64,000 bases of DNA from Anaerolineales bacterium (GTDB lineage Bacteria > Chloroflexota > Anaerolineae > Aggregatilineales > UBA2796): the NCBI GenBank assembly GCA_015075625.1, contig JABTTZ010000001.1:1302001-1366000 (forward strand), read 5' to 3'. The notes under the pieces were generated by a model. It ran no database searches, was not told the origin of the DNA, and worked only from the letters and a program-made list of their open reading frames with translations. Each line of letters opens with the position of its first letter. Within the stretch, counting starts at the first letter, position 1. Of the stretch, positions 8,244-16,974 are shown one piece after another. The translations under genes were made by a program, and so were the position numbers.

Positions 8244-8378
8244 GTCGGTTGCTTTTCTGTTTGTATTCGGTTGCTCTGTATGCAGTATAGCACAGTCTGA
8301 GAGTGCAGGTAGGGCGTGGGGTGTCTGGGCAATGTGGGGGTAAAATGGGTCGCGCATCATCTTTTGAAAGGTTTTTTT

Positions 8379-9881
8379 ATGTCAAAATTTGTTTTAGCGC
8401 TTGATCAAGGGACAACCAGTTCCCGCGCCATTGTCTTTGACCACGAGGGGCAGGTGCGCGGTGTGGCGCAGAAAGAATTCCCTCAGATTTACCCGAAGCC
8501 CGGTTGGGTCGAACATAACCCAATGGACATTTGGGGGACACAAATCGGCGTGGCGGGCGAGGCGCTGGCACGGGCAGGGATCACGGCGGAGTCGATTGCC
8601 GCGCTTGGGGTGACGAACCAGCGCGAGACAACCCTTGTCTGGGATCGCCGCACGGGGCAGCCCCTTTATAATGCCATTGTGTGGCAGTGTCGGCGGACGG
8701 CGGAAACGTGTGAGGCGCTGAAAGCGGCTGGACTCGCCCCCATGATCCGTGCCAAGACGGGTCTCGTCGTGGACGCTTATTTTTCTGGGACAAAAGCGGC
8801 GTGGATTTTGGATCACGTTCCCGATGCCCGTAAACGGGCAGAAGCAGGGGAGTTGTGTTTCGGGACGGTGGACACGTGGCTGATCTACAACCTAACCAAT
8901 GGGAAGGTTCACGCCACCGACCCTAGCAACGCCAGCCGGACAATGCTTTACAACATTCACAGCGGAACGTGGGACGACGAATTGTTGGCGGCGCTGCGCA
9001 TCCCCCGCGCCATCTTGCCGGAGGTGCGCCCTTCGAGCGGGTTGTTTGGGGAGACGGACGAGCATTTGTTCAGCGCGGCGATCCCCATCTGTGGTGTGGC
9101 GGGCGACCAACAAGCAGCAACCTTTGGACAAGCCTGTTACACCCCCGGCACGGTGAAAAACACCTATGGGACGGGCTGTTTTATGCTGATGAACGTCGGG
9201 GAGAAAGCTGTTCCCTCCCCCGGAGGATTGTTGGCGACGGTGGGCTGGCGCTTGGGCGCAGAGCAGCCGACAATCTATGCCTTTGAGGGGAGCGTGTTTA
9301 TTGCCGGAGCCGCCGTGCAGTGGCTGCGGGACGAGTTGAAACTGATCAACCATGCGGCGGAGAGCGCCGAGATTGCGGCGAGCATCCCCGACACAGGTGG
9401 CGTGTACGTTGTTCCGGCGTTCGTCGGCTTGGGCGCACCCTATTGGGATGGCTTTGCGCGGGGGACAATTGTCGGCTTGACGCGGGGCAGTGGACGGGCG
9501 AACATTGTGCGGGCAACCCTAGAGGCAATCGCCTATCAAACCCGCGATGTGATTGAGGTGATGACCCGCGATGCCGGACTTTCCCTCGAAACGCTGCGCG
9601 TGGATGGCGGCGCGTCACGGAACGATTGGCTGATGCAGTTTCAGGCGGATATAACGGGTGTTCCGGTGGAGCGCCCCGCCGTCACCGAGACGACGGCGCT
9701 TGGTGCGGCGTATCTTGCGGGGCTGGCGGTGGGCTATTGGGCATCCCCAATGGAGATTGCCACGAATTGGCGAATGGATCGCCGCTTTGAGCCAGCAATC
9801 AGCGCGGAGACGCGAGATCGGCTCTATGCTGGTTGGCAGCGGGCGGTAGAACGTTCGCGGGGGTGGGAGCAAAGCGAGTAG
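8379..9881 (+). CDS. glpK: Glycerol kinase
   Basis: 500-residue FGGY kinase phosphorylating glycerol to sn-glycerol 3-phosphate with ATP. Near-diagnostic motifs are [18 protein letters not shown] at the N-terminus, [40 protein letters not shown] with GTGCFMLMN (ATP side), and the C-terminal [21 protein letters not shown] chose ATG 8379, preceded by GAAAGG, rather than a start 63 bases upstream, because [11 protein letters not shown] is the family's natural N-terminus. No glpF or glpD is adjacent; it stands alone, followed directly by a dispersed repeat. Confidence 0.97.
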   Translation: MSKFVLALDQGTTSSRAIVFDHEGQVRGVAQKEFPQIYPKPGWVEHNPMDIWGTQIGVAGEALARAGITAESIAALGVTNQRETTLVWDRRTGQPLYNAIVWQCRRTAETCEALKAAGLAPMIRAKTGLVVDAYFSGTKAAWILDHVPDARKRAEAGELCFGTVDTWLIYNLTNGKVHATDPSNASRTMLYNIHSGTWDDELLAALRIPRAILPEVRPSSGLFGETDEHLFSAAIPICGVAGDQQAATFGQACYTPGTVKNTYGTGCFMLMNVGEKAVPSPGGLLATVGWRLGAEQPTIYAFEGSVFIAGAAVQWLRDELKLINHAAESAEIAASIPDTGGVYVVPAFVGLGAPYWDGFARGTIVGLTRGSGRANIVRATLEAIAYQTRDVIEVMTRDAGLSLETLRVDGGASRNDWLMQFQADITGVPVERPAVTETTALGAAYLAGLAVGYWASPMEIATNWRMDRRFEPAISAETRDRLYAGWQRAVERSRGWEQSE

Positions 9882-9883
9882 CT

Positions 9884-10043
9884 TATTGCAGTACCCTCAC
9901 TGGTTGGACTGCAACCAGCCTTCTTACAAGAAGGACAGGCGTCGTTCGTTTCCCTTGATCGCCACCGCCTGCCCATCACCAAGTATATCGTGATAAGCGG
10001 GGCTGTCAACCACTGAGGGTCAATCTCGTTGAAAAATGCTGTA
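9884..10043 (-). repeat. Three-copy MITE-like intergenic repeat, copy 2
   Basis: 160-bp inverted-orientation copy of the repeat at 2611-2774. It begins two bases after the glpK stop and ends 17 bases before the next gene's start. It keeps both hairpin stems (CCTTCTT/AAGAAGG and CTGGTTG/CAACCAG) with a different loop base. It fills the whole gap between the two genes, so it may supply the glpK 3' end. Confidence 0.9.
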
Positions 10044-10060
10044 GAACGAAACGGGGTATT

Positions 10061-11152
10061 GTGCGCGTTTTACTCTTATTGGACAATGGCGCGTCGCCGC
10101 TTGCCCGCACCGATTGTGATGTTCTTTTAGCACACTTGGATCGGACGCGGATTCAGCCTATTGTGGCGAGTTTACGCGGCAGTGTTGGCGATATCCACTT
10201 GAAGGGGCGCTTTCGCTTTGACCCGCGCCTGATCTTTCGTCTCCAACGGCTGATCCGCCGCGAAAAGATCGAACTCGTTCACGTTTTGGAACAAGCGGCG
10301 CTGCCCATTGCCGGACGTGCGCGGGCGGCAGGCGTCCCCCTGATTGGGACGATCTACCGCTATGAAGGAGGGACAACCCCCCGCAGTTACTTATTGAGCA
10401 GCCTGCGCTATCGGGTGCTGCTGCAAGGCGTCGATCAGATCACCGTCCCCTTTGAAAATGTCCGGCGGGCACTCCTGTTGCTCTACCGTCATCCACACCC
10501 GATCACGGTGATCAGTCCGGGCTTGCTGGCGCCCGCCAAAGACGAGGCATCGTCCAATCGGGAGGCGCTTGGGCTGCCGGAGGGAGCGCTCATCGTTATG
10601 GTGCTGCCTCCAGAGTTTCCGACCAGTCAGCTTTTGCTGGATCGCGCTGAGCTTGCCCTTGAACTGCTCAAATATTTGATCCGAAAAGTTCCCGATGTCC
10701 ATCTGGCGGTGGTCGGCAGCGGGAACTTTACATCAGCAATGCAGCGGGCGGCGATGAACTACCGTCCGGGCTTGCCGGTGGTGTGGTGCGGCGAACGCAG
10801 CGAAGCGGAGCAGTGGGCGATCCTAGAGCAGGCAGCCGTATACGTTGATGTCGCCTCGGCGGGCGAGGTGTCCCCAGGGTTGATTCGGGCAGCGCTGGCG
10901 GGCAAACCAATTGTTGCCCCAAATATCGTGAGCGTTCATGAGGTGATTGAGACGAACGTCTGCGGTATCCTTGTGGAGGCGCAGAATGCGGCGGAGTTCG
11001 CCGCGCAGATCGCCCGTCTGATGCAATACGAAGGGCTGGCGGGGCGTTTGGGACGGGTGGCACAAAAGCGGGCGGAGGAGCGCTTTTCCGTCGCTGCCCA
11101 AATTCAGGCGCTGACTGTCTTTTACGAACAAACCGTCTATGAGGGACGCTGA
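10061..11152 (+). CDS. Glycosyltransferase family 4-like protein
   Basis: 363-residue GT-B protein. The N-terminal half has LLLDNGASPLARTDCDVLLA; the donor half has HLAVVGSGNFTSAMQRAA and VDVASAGEVSPGLIRAALAG, then KPIVAPNI. In the usual E-x7-E signature the first Glu is kept (GEVSPG) but the second appears replaced by Ala, so the donor site is atypical. Start is GTG 10061; no clear ribosome-binding site. The stop overlaps the start of a 45-codon membrane microprotein gene (TGATG), and an MBOAT gene follows. The trio probably assembles and acylates a surface glycan or glycolipid. Sugar specificity unknown. Confidence 0.78.
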   Translation: MRVLLLLDNGASPLARTDCDVLLAHLDRTRIQPIVASLRGSVGDIHLKGRFRFDPRLIFRLQRLIRREKIELVHVLEQAALPIAGRARAAGVPLIGTIYRYEGGTTPRSYLLSSLRYRVLLQGVDQITVPFENVRRALLLLYRHPHPITVISPGLLAPAKDEASSNREALGLPEGALIVMVLPPEFPTSQLLLDRAELALELLKYLIRKVPDVHLAVVGSGNFTSAMQRAAMNYRPGLPVVWCGERSEAEQWAILEQAAVYVDVASAGEVSPGLIRAALAGKPIVAPNIVSVHEVIETNVCGILVEAQNAAEFAAQIARLMQYEGLAGRLGRVAQKRAEERFSVAAQIQALTVFYEQTVYEGR

Positions 11153-11289
11153 TGAATCTTCTAAAAGGACTCTGGAAACGGCTGATCACCCGTGAGAACC
11201 TCTATGCGCTGTTTCTGTGCGTCGTGCTGATTTTGCTGATCATCGTCACAGCGGAGAGCGCCCCCCAATGGATTTACCAAAATTTCTAG
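11152..11289 (+). CDS. 45-residue single-span membrane microprotein with C-terminal WIYQNF, DltX-like acyl-shuttle candidate
   Basis: A short gene whose ATG overlaps the preceding stop (TGATG), giving 45 residues. A basic N-terminus (KGLWKRLITR) precedes one hydrophobic span (about residues 19-33), so by the positive-inside rule the C-terminus faces out. It ends APQWIYQNF. DltX, the microprotein of the Dlt pathway, is of similar size and topology and ends FIYNEF, whose Tyr carries the D-alanyl group received from the MBOAT DltB. Here Tyr42 would be the equivalent, and an MBOAT gene starts 52 bp downstream. The match is motif, topology, size and neighbourhood, not overall sequence; acyl group and acceptor are unknown. 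Confidence 0.75.
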   Translation: MNLLKGLWKRLITRENLYALFLCVVLILLIIVTAESAPQWIYQNF

Positions 11290-11341
11290 GCAGAGGGCGC
11301 ACATCTAAGCGCCCCAATGCCGCACCGAATTCAACCCGTCG

Positions 11342-12769
11342 ATGACCCTTCTCACCATTCTGATCTTTGCCCTCGGCGCGTTGGTTGTGCGGGCGATTCC
11401 CGTCCGTTGGCGAGGGTGGGCGCTGCTGATGGGCAGCCTGATGGCGATCTATTGGTTGCAGCCAGAACGCGCCCCACTGCGCCCGTTGGGATTCATTCTC
11501 CCTACGCTCGTTCTTGCGGCGGCGTTCCTCGCTTGGCTGCTGACTCGTCCAGACCTAAGCGCACCCTTAAGCAGGGATGATGCCCTTACAGGTATGATTC
11601 TCGGTGGGTGGGTGATCCTCATGGCAGCCGTTGGCGAGGGGCTGCGCCTTGCCGCCCCCGCCCCGCCCATCCTTCAGGTGATCCTCGGACTGGGAGGCGT
11701 GGGGCTGCTTGCCATGTGCCTTGTGCGGGGGGCGGTGGCGGTCAACCGCAATGTCTTGCTCTGGCTGTTTATCGGAGGGATTGTCGCCGTCTTTGTCGTT
11801 CTAAAAAGCGATCCCTTAGCGACGCTTTTGGCGGCATCGCTGCGGGCAGCGGGGGAACGCCCGCTGACATTGGCGGGGGTGGGCGATTTGGGCTGGATCG
11901 GCTTTTCGTATGTCGCCTTTCGGCTCATCCACACGCTGCGAGACCGCCAAATGGGGAAACTTCCGGCGCTCAGCTTGCGGGAATACCTCACCTACCTGAT
12001 CTTTTTTCCGGCGTACACGGCGGGTCCGATAGACCGCGCCGAACGCTTCGCAAAGGACTATCGGGCGCTGCCGCCGTTGGATGCGCCGCGTTTTATCGAG
12101 GGCGTAGGGCGGATTGTTGTTGGGCTGCTGAAAAAGTTTGTGATCGCCGACAGCCTCGCCGTGATCGCGCTCAACGCAACGTTAGCAGAGCAGGCGCAGC
12201 GTCCCCTTCACCTGTGGCTGATCGTCTATGCCTATGCGTTCCGCTTGTTTTTCGATTTCAGCGGCTATTCGGATATTGCCATTGGGATCGCCCGCTTATA
12301 TGGCGTGGCGCTGCCGGAAAATTTCACCCAACCCTACCTAAAGAGCAACATCACCCAGTTTTGGCAGAGTTGGCACGCCACACTCAGCACATGGGCGCGG
12401 TTTTATGTCTTTATGCCTGTCTCGCGCTTTATGCTGACGCGCAAACGAAAACCCGCCCCAGAGGTCGTCGTCCTCACTGCCCACCTGACGACGATGATTG
12501 TCATTGGGCTTTGGCATGGAATTACGGTGAATTTCTTCCTGTGGGGGGTCTGGCATGGTGTGGCGCTGTTCATCCACAAACTCTACAGTGACCGCACACG
12601 GGGGTTTTATCAGCGCTTGGCAGACCGTCCACTTCGGCGGCGGTTGGTTTACGCGGCGGGCGTGCTGCTGACCTTCCATGTCGTGGCGCTAGGGTGGGTG
12701 TGGTTTGCGCTCCCACAGGCTGCGCACAGCCTGCAAACGTTAGGGCGCTTGGTGGGAATCGGCTGGTGA
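11342..12769 (+). CDS. MBOAT family O-acyltransferase, DltB/PatA-like
   Basis: 475-residue polytopic membrane acyltransferase with about 11 spans. Family blocks: FFPAYTAGPIDRAERF, FRLFFDFSGYSDIAIGIARL, YLKSNITQFWQSWHATLSTW and MIVIGLWHGITVNFFLWGVW. Two histidines stand 47 residues apart (His345 in QSWHAT, His392 in GLWHG), the same spacing as the DltB catalytic pair. Such enzymes pass an acyl group across the membrane. Its own C-terminus (LVGIGW) lacks a Tyr hexapeptide, consistent with the motif being on the separate microprotein upstream. No DltA, DltC or SGNH partner is nearby. The end overlaps the convergent methyltransferase gene by 30 bp. Confidence 0.92.
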   Translation: MTLLTILIFALGALVVRAIPVRWRGWALLMGSLMAIYWLQPERAPLRPLGFILPTLVLAAAFLAWLLTRPDLSAPLSRDDALTGMILGGWVILMAAVGEGLRLAAPAPPILQVILGLGGVGLLAMCLVRGAVAVNRNVLLWLFIGGIVAVFVVLKSDPLATLLAASLRAAGERPLTLAGVGDLGWIGFSYVAFRLIHTLRDRQMGKLPALSLREYLTYLIFFPAYTAGPIDRAERFAKDYRALPPLDAPRFIEGVGRIVVGLLKKFVIADSLAVIALNATLAEQAQRPLHLWLIVYAYAFRLFFDFSGYSDIAIGIARLYGVALPENFTQPYLKSNITQFWQSWHATLSTWARFYVFMPVSRFMLTRKRKPAPEVVVLTAHLTTMIVIGLWHGITVNFFLWGVWHGVALFIHKLYSDRTRGFYQRLADRPLRRRLVYAAGVLLTFHVVALGWVWFALPQAAHSLQTLGRLVGIGW

Positions 12770-13429
12770 GTCGGATCGCTCACCTTGACGGGTGGCAATC
12801 AGCACATGGGCGGTGCTGCGGCGGAAGGGAACATCCGCACGGCTGAGGGTGAACCCGGCAGCGGCAAAGCGTTCGGGAATTCCGGCGGGAAACGGCGCCC
12901 GCTGTCCCGTGACGCGGTAGGCAAGTTCCAACCCTTCGCGTGCCAAGCCCCCACGTGTGAGCGAGGCATTGGGGACGATCACAAAGCGTCCGCCGGGGAT
13001 GAGGACACGCGCCGCCTCTCGCAACGTCTCCGCGTCGAGGATGAAGGGGGCGGGAAAGGTGCAAACGAGGGCAGCAAACGCCCCCTGGGCGAAGGGCAAA
13101 ACCTGCGCCCGCCCCTCGACAAGCCTGAGTGGGAGGTTTTGGGCAAGCAGCTTACGGCGGGCGAGACGCCCCATCGCACGGCTGAGATCAAGCCCAGTGG
13201 GCGTGTATCCCGCCGCCCGCAGCGCCAGTTGGAGATGTCCCGTCCCGTGCGCCAGTTCGAGGATAGGCGCTCCCGCCGGCGCGTTGAGATGGGGAATGGC
13301 GGCATTCACCCATGAGCGCCACTCACCAAAGCTGACGAGGGCGCTTACCGCGTCGTAGGTGAAGGCAAATTCATTGTAGAGCAGGCGAAAGCCAAAGCCC
13401 ACCAGCCGCCGCCACGCGCTGACGATCAC
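12740..13429 (-). CDS. Class I SAM-dependent methyltransferase, possibly menaquinone (MenG/UbiE-like)
   Basis: 229-residue Rossmann methyltransferase. Motif I reads ILELAHGTGHLQLALRAAGY (the family's G-x-G-x-G becomes A-H-G-T-G-H), with TGLDLSRAM for the SAM ribose Asp and LREAARVLIPGGRFVIV for the post-IV region. The segment FAFTYDAVSALVSFGEWRSW resembles the YDxxNxxxSxGxxRxW start of UbiE/MenG. With menA immediately upstream (5-bp gap), a late menaquinone step is plausible but unproven. I chose GTG 13429 because the longer frame runs 147 bp into menA. C-terminal 30 bp overlap the MBOAT gene tail to tail. Confidence 0.72.
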   Translation of the reverse strand: MIVSAWRRLVGFGFRLLYNEFAFTYDAVSALVSFGEWRSWVNAAIPHLNAPAGAPILELAHGTGHLQLALRAAGYTPTGLDLSRAMGRLARRKLLAQNLPLRLVEGRAQVLPFAQGAFAALVCTFPAPFILDAETLREAARVLIPGGRFVIVPNASLTRGGLAREGLELAYRVTGQRAPFPAGIPERFAAAGFTLSRADVPFRRSTAHVLIATRQGERSDSPADSHQAP

Positions 13430-13434
13430 CGTGA

Positions 13435-14457
13435 TTAGCGCCGCCCCATAAGGGCATAGAGCAGCCAGCCTGCCACTTGCGCCATCCCAAACCAAAAATG
13501 AAGGCGGGCGGTGCGTCCTTGCGCCTGATGAAGTTGCGCCGGTTTGTTCGTGCGGGTTGTCAGGCGGACAAGCCACAGCGCCTCAGGGAGGGTGGCAAAG
13601 GCGATCAGTGCCGGAAGTGGCGACAGTCCGGCGACGGTGAGCGCCCCTAATGCCACATAGCCCCCCAAGATGAGGACGGTGAATTCCATCCGCGCCCCGC
13701 GCAGCCCAAAACGGACGGCGAGCGTGCGCTTGTTGGCAGCACGATCCACGTCGAGATCGCGCATGTTGTTGGCGTGGAGGATCGCCGTGACGGTGAAGGC
13801 GATAGGCACGCCACTGAGGAAGGCTGCCCAACTGAGCGTCCCCGTGATGGCGAGGTACGTGCCAAGCGTCATAAGCGGACCAAAGCAGAAAAAGACGGCA
13901 ATTTCTCCCAAGCCGAGGTAGGAAAGGGGGATGGGTCCGGCGGTGTAGGCAACGACGATCACGACACCGATAACCCCAATCAGCAAAAGTTGGGGCGCTC
14001 CCGTAAAGGACAGAAACAGACCGATGAGGACTGCCCCAACAAGGGAAACAATCGCCCCCAAGCGCACTTGTGCGGCTGTGAGCAGCCCCCGCGAGAGCGC
14101 CATGCCCATGCCATCAACCTTTTCGGCGTCTGTCCCCCGCTGGTAATCGACATACTCGTTGATGTAGTTGGAGGCGATCTGCAAGAGCAGGGCGGCGATC
14201 AGGGCAAGGGCAAAGCGGTCCCCGACAAAGACCCCATCAAGGAACGCCGCCGCACCGCCGAGAAACAGCGGCACATAGGTGGCGGGCAAGCTGCGCGGAC
14301 GCGCCGCCTGATACCAGGGGCGCAAGGGCTTAGGAAGGAAGGTCATCAGGGTGCGCCCGCCGCTCCGTGCCTCATGCCGCCGCCGCGCCCGTGAAGGGGG
14401 GCGGGGGCTGGAATCGGTGGGGGAAGGCGCCACAGGGGAATCGGTGGTGTCTATCAT
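13435..14457 (-). CDS. menA: 1,4-dihydroxy-2-naphthoate polyprenyltransferase
   Basis: UbiA-superfamily integral membrane prenyltransferase attaching the isoprenoid tail in menaquinone synthesis. The first Asp-rich motif is in NYINEYVDYQRGTD and the second in NNMRDLDVDRAANKRTLAVR, the MenA hallmark; WYQAARPRSLPATYVPLFLG is the typical first helix. About eight to nine spans. The first 37 codons (Ser/Pro/Arg-rich) are not family-like, so ATG 14346 is an alternative start giving a 303-residue protein close to the usual length. The supplied quinone would serve complex II encoded at the window start. Confidence 0.92.
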   Translation of the reverse strand: MIDTTDSPVAPSPTDSSPRPPSRARRRHEARSGGRTLMTFLPKPLRPWYQAARPRSLPATYVPLFLGGAAAFLDGVFVGDRFALALIAALLLQIASNYINEYVDYQRGTDAEKVDGMGMALSRGLLTAAQVRLGAIVSLVGAVLIGLFLSFTGAPQLLLIGVIGVVIVVAYTAGPIPLSYLGLGEIAVFFCFGPLMTLGTYLAITGTLSWAAFLSGVPIAFTVTAILHANNMRDLDVDRAANKRTLAVRFGLRGARMEFTVLILGGYVALGALTVAGLSPLPALIAFATLPEALWLVRLTTRTNKPAQLHQAQGRTARLHFWFGMAQVAGWLLYALMGRR

Positions 14458-14466
14458 AATAATACT

Positions 14467-16128
14467 TTAGGCGGACGCTTCTGCTTCGCGGTAGGGTAAA
14501 ACCATACCAAACATACTGCCCTGCCCCTTTGCCTCCGAGGTTTCGCTGTGAACGTAAACATAGCCGCCGTGACGCTCGGCGACTGATTTTACAATAGATA
14601 AACCCAACCCTGTACCCTTCGCTTTCCCTTCGCTTCCCCGTGCGCGGTAAAACCGCTCAAACAGCTGATTCAGCGATTCGCGGGGAATGCCTGGTCCGTT
14701 ATCGGCAACTTCTAGGGCAAGCTCTGGGGATTTGCCCGGCACGCTGATCTGAGCAGCGCGGACAGTGATCAAACTACCCTCTTGGGTATATTTGTGAGCA
14801 TTGCTAATCAGGTTCGTCAGGGCTCGTGTCAGCCACTTTTCATCACCCCAATAGGTGGGAATATCGGGGTAGATTTCGACGTTGAGCGTTTGTGCCTTTT
14901 GCGCCAAGAGCGGACGAACGTCGATCATACAGCGCTCGATCATGGACATCACATCGACCCAGGTAGGGGTTATCCCTACCCCGCTGTCAATTTTTTCCAG
15001 ATCAAGCATATCATCGATCAGTTCTTGGATACGCCCGACGCCGCGCAGCCCAAGCGCCATCATCTCGCGCTCTTTGCGGTATTCATCGGGAAGTGCTTTA
15101 TGCACCATTTGGAGGGCGCTGAGCGTCACCGCCAACGGGTTACGGATTTCGTGGGCAGCCGTTTGGACAAAGGTTGCCCGCTGCTGTTCGGCACGTTTTA
15201 GGTGAGTTACGTCCTGAAAGGCGATCACCCAGCCATCGCTAGGGAAGGGCGTAATTGTATCTACTTGGGGCGGTGTGAGGACGGGCGAGGCAAAGCCCAT
15301 ATAGTAACGCCCATCATCAAAGGGAAGTTCAATGACCGTCCCGCCGCGTTCGCGGTGGAGCGCCGTCTCTAACATTTCGCGGGCGGGGGGAAAAAAAGGC
15401 GCATCGCGGAGAGGTTTTCCCAACATGGACTCGGCGGGGAGGTTGAAAAATGTTTCCGCCGCGTTGTTGACAAGGTTGATAATGCCGTTGTCGTCGGTGG
15501 CGATAATGGCATCGGCAGTGGCGTTGAGAACAGCCTCTAGGCGGCTGCGCTGGACGCGCACCGTGTCGTAAAGGCGGGCGTTATCAATGGCAAGCCCAAC
15601 CTGATCGGCAATGACGCGGAGGGTGCGAATCTCGCTAGGGGTGAAGGGGTGCGGTTCATGGCTCATCACGCTTAGAATCCCGATCACCTCGCCACGCGCC
15701 CGCATGGGGATAAGAGCCATCGCTTGGACGTTCTCTTGCGACCACGCCCGCACCGCTAAACGGGAATCAGCGGTTGGGTCGCCAAGAATGACCGGTTCGC
15801 CCGTCCGAATCACCTCCCCGGAAATCCCCTCGCCAGCTTTCAGGCGCATCGGCGTTGAGGTGAAATCGAGCTTTAGCCCGCGCTGCGCTTGCATGACGAG
15901 TTCGCCCGTCGCCCGATCAATGAGGGTGATCGCACTAGCCTCTAGGGGGACAACAGTCAGCGCGGCGTCCAGCGCCGCACCGAGGGTTTCCCGCAGATCG
16001 GGGGAGTTCGCCGCCGCCGTGATTACATTGCGAATGGCGTCTAGCTGCCCGGTTTGGCGCTTGACCTCTTGGACAAGCGCTGCCTCGCGCTCATGGGTCT
16101 CCCGTTTTTTATCGGTAACTGGGGTCAT
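14467..16128 (-). CDS. Soluble GAF-PAS sensor histidine kinase
   Basis: 553 residues, no membrane span. Order: coiled coil (1-30), GAF domain (about 30-185, ending FTPSEIRTLRVIADQVGLAI), PAS domain (about 195-310, VLNATADAIIATDDNGII), HisKA with the phosphorylated His in AAHEIRNPLAVTLSAL, and a HATPase with N-box NLISNAHKYT, G1 ADNGPGIPRE and G2 KGTGLGLSIVKSVAERHGG. All catalytic boxes look complete. I chose ATG 16128; the upstream 19 codons are not family-like. No partner regulator is adjacent, so it is an orphan kinase possibly feeding the receiver-only protein at 7887. Sensed signal unknown. Confidence 0.93.
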   Translation of the reverse strand: MTPVTDKKRETHEREAALVQEVKRQTGQLDAIRNVITAAANSPDLRETLGAALDAALTVVPLEASAITLIDRATGELVMQAQRGLKLDFTSTPMRLKAGEGISGEVIRTGEPVILGDPTADSRLAVRAWSQENVQAMALIPMRARGEVIGILSVMSHEPHPFTPSEIRTLRVIADQVGLAIDNARLYDTVRVQRSRLEAVLNATADAIIATDDNGIINLVNNAAETFFNLPAESMLGKPLRDAPFFPPAREMLETALHRERGGTVIELPFDDGRYYMGFASPVLTPPQVDTITPFPSDGWVIAFQDVTHLKRAEQQRATFVQTAAHEIRNPLAVTLSALQMVHKALPDEYRKEREMMALGLRGVGRIQELIDDMLDLEKIDSGVGITPTWVDVMSMIERCMIDVRPLLAQKAQTLNVEIYPDIPTYWGDEKWLTRALTNLISNAHKYTQEGSLITVRAAQISVPGKSPELALEVADNGPGIPRESLNQLFERFYRARGSEGKAKGTGLGLSIVKSVAERHGGYVYVHSETSEAKGQGSMFGMVLPYREAEASA

Positions 16129-16277
16129 CGTTAGCCGTCCGCAACCTGTAAAAAAGTTATACAGAAATCGTAAACAGTGTAGCACAAATTAGCGGCGAGG
16201 GGGTGGAAAGAGAAGGGCAGCAGGGGCGCACACGGCACGCCCCAAGACGACGTGAGAAGGCTAAAAGGGAACGGTGT

Positions 16278-16844
16278 TTAATCAAGGGCGGCGTTTGGGT
16301 CGCCCCCTGAGGCAAAAAAGACGCCTTCAATAAACCCTTTTGCTTTTTCGGTGTGGGGATAGCGGGCAAGGTAGTCCCAATAGGCGGCGCTGTGGTTAGG
16401 ATATTTGCGGTGACATAGTTCATGGGCGATCACATAATCAACCACGTAATCAGGGTAATTTTTGATCCGGCTGCTGAGTCGAATATCGCCATCGCTCGGA
16501 CCACCGTTCGTACAGCTACCGAGGCGGTGCGCCATGTTATCGACCCAACGGATGGAACGCCAGGCTAATTCCCCACCAAAGTAGAGCGCGTTGATCTCGT
16601 TAGCGCGGCGGCTGAGCGTTTCATCGGTGTAGTTATCGACACGGCGGCGCTTACGGGTGATCTTTGTTTGGATGCGTTCGATGATCAAATCAATATCTTT
16701 TTTGACAAGGTGCGGCGGCACACGCAGTTTGACAACGCCTTCATGGAGCTTCCAGCGGGCAGTCTTTTTCAGCCGTCCATCAGGGCTGACCTGAATGGTG
16801 ATTTGCTCGCCCGATACATCAATCACGGTTTCAAAGGTGGGCAT
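16278..16844 (-). CDS. YgjP-like (DUF45/M48-like) zinc metalloprotease
   Basis: 188-residue protein of the YgjP/DUF45 family. The zinc site is VIAHELCHRKYPNHSAAYWD: HELCH supplies two His and the Glu base, and the H of NHS is the third ligand. The preceding GELAWRSIRWVDNMAHRLGS and RIKNYP are characteristic of the family. I chose ATG 16844, preceded by TTAGGAAC; the longer frame to 17000 is not family-like and would run beside the divergent gene. In related bacteria YgjP neighbours type I restriction genes, but none is present here. Physiological substrate unknown. Confidence 0.87.
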   Translation of the reverse strand: MPTFETVIDVSGEQITIQVSPDGRLKKTARWKLHEGVVKLRVPPHLVKKDIDLIIERIQTKITRKRRRVDNYTDETLSRRANEINALYFGGELAWRSIRWVDNMAHRLGSCTNGGPSDGDIRLSSRIKNYPDYVVDYVIAHELCHRKYPNHSAAYWDYLARYPHTEKAKGFIEGVFFASGGDPNAALD

Positions 16845-16974
16845 AACGTGTGTTCCTAATTGATGGTCTTGATTATAGTGAAAATAGGGAGACGCGCCTT
16901 CGGGCAGGTTGAGCATCCTTGCGCTATAGTTAAGCATCTTTTGCGGATTTATTGGTCTAGGGGAGGGGGTTGTT

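Noticed and set aside
8316-8378. 21-codon N-terminal extension of glycerol kinase
   Set aside because: The extension lacks similarity to the family, and ATG 8379 has a proper ribosome-binding site and the canonical N-terminus.
9884-10043. Copy 2 repeat as a simple bidirectional terminator of glpK
   Set aside because: The hairpins could end transcription, but the same 160-bp unit occurs at two unrelated loci not following a gene end, so a plain terminator does not explain it.
11608-12591. 327-codon plus-strand open frame inside the MBOAT gene
   Set aside because: It is a shadow of the MBOAT gene in another frame; it has Arg/Gly-rich, motif-free composition typical of GC-rich frame-shift reading, whereas the MBOAT frame carries clear family motifs.
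13435-13576. Longer start of the methyltransferase extending into menA
   Set aside because: The extra 49 residues have no family similarity and would require a 142-bp overlap with menA; GTG 13429 just after the menA stop fits better.
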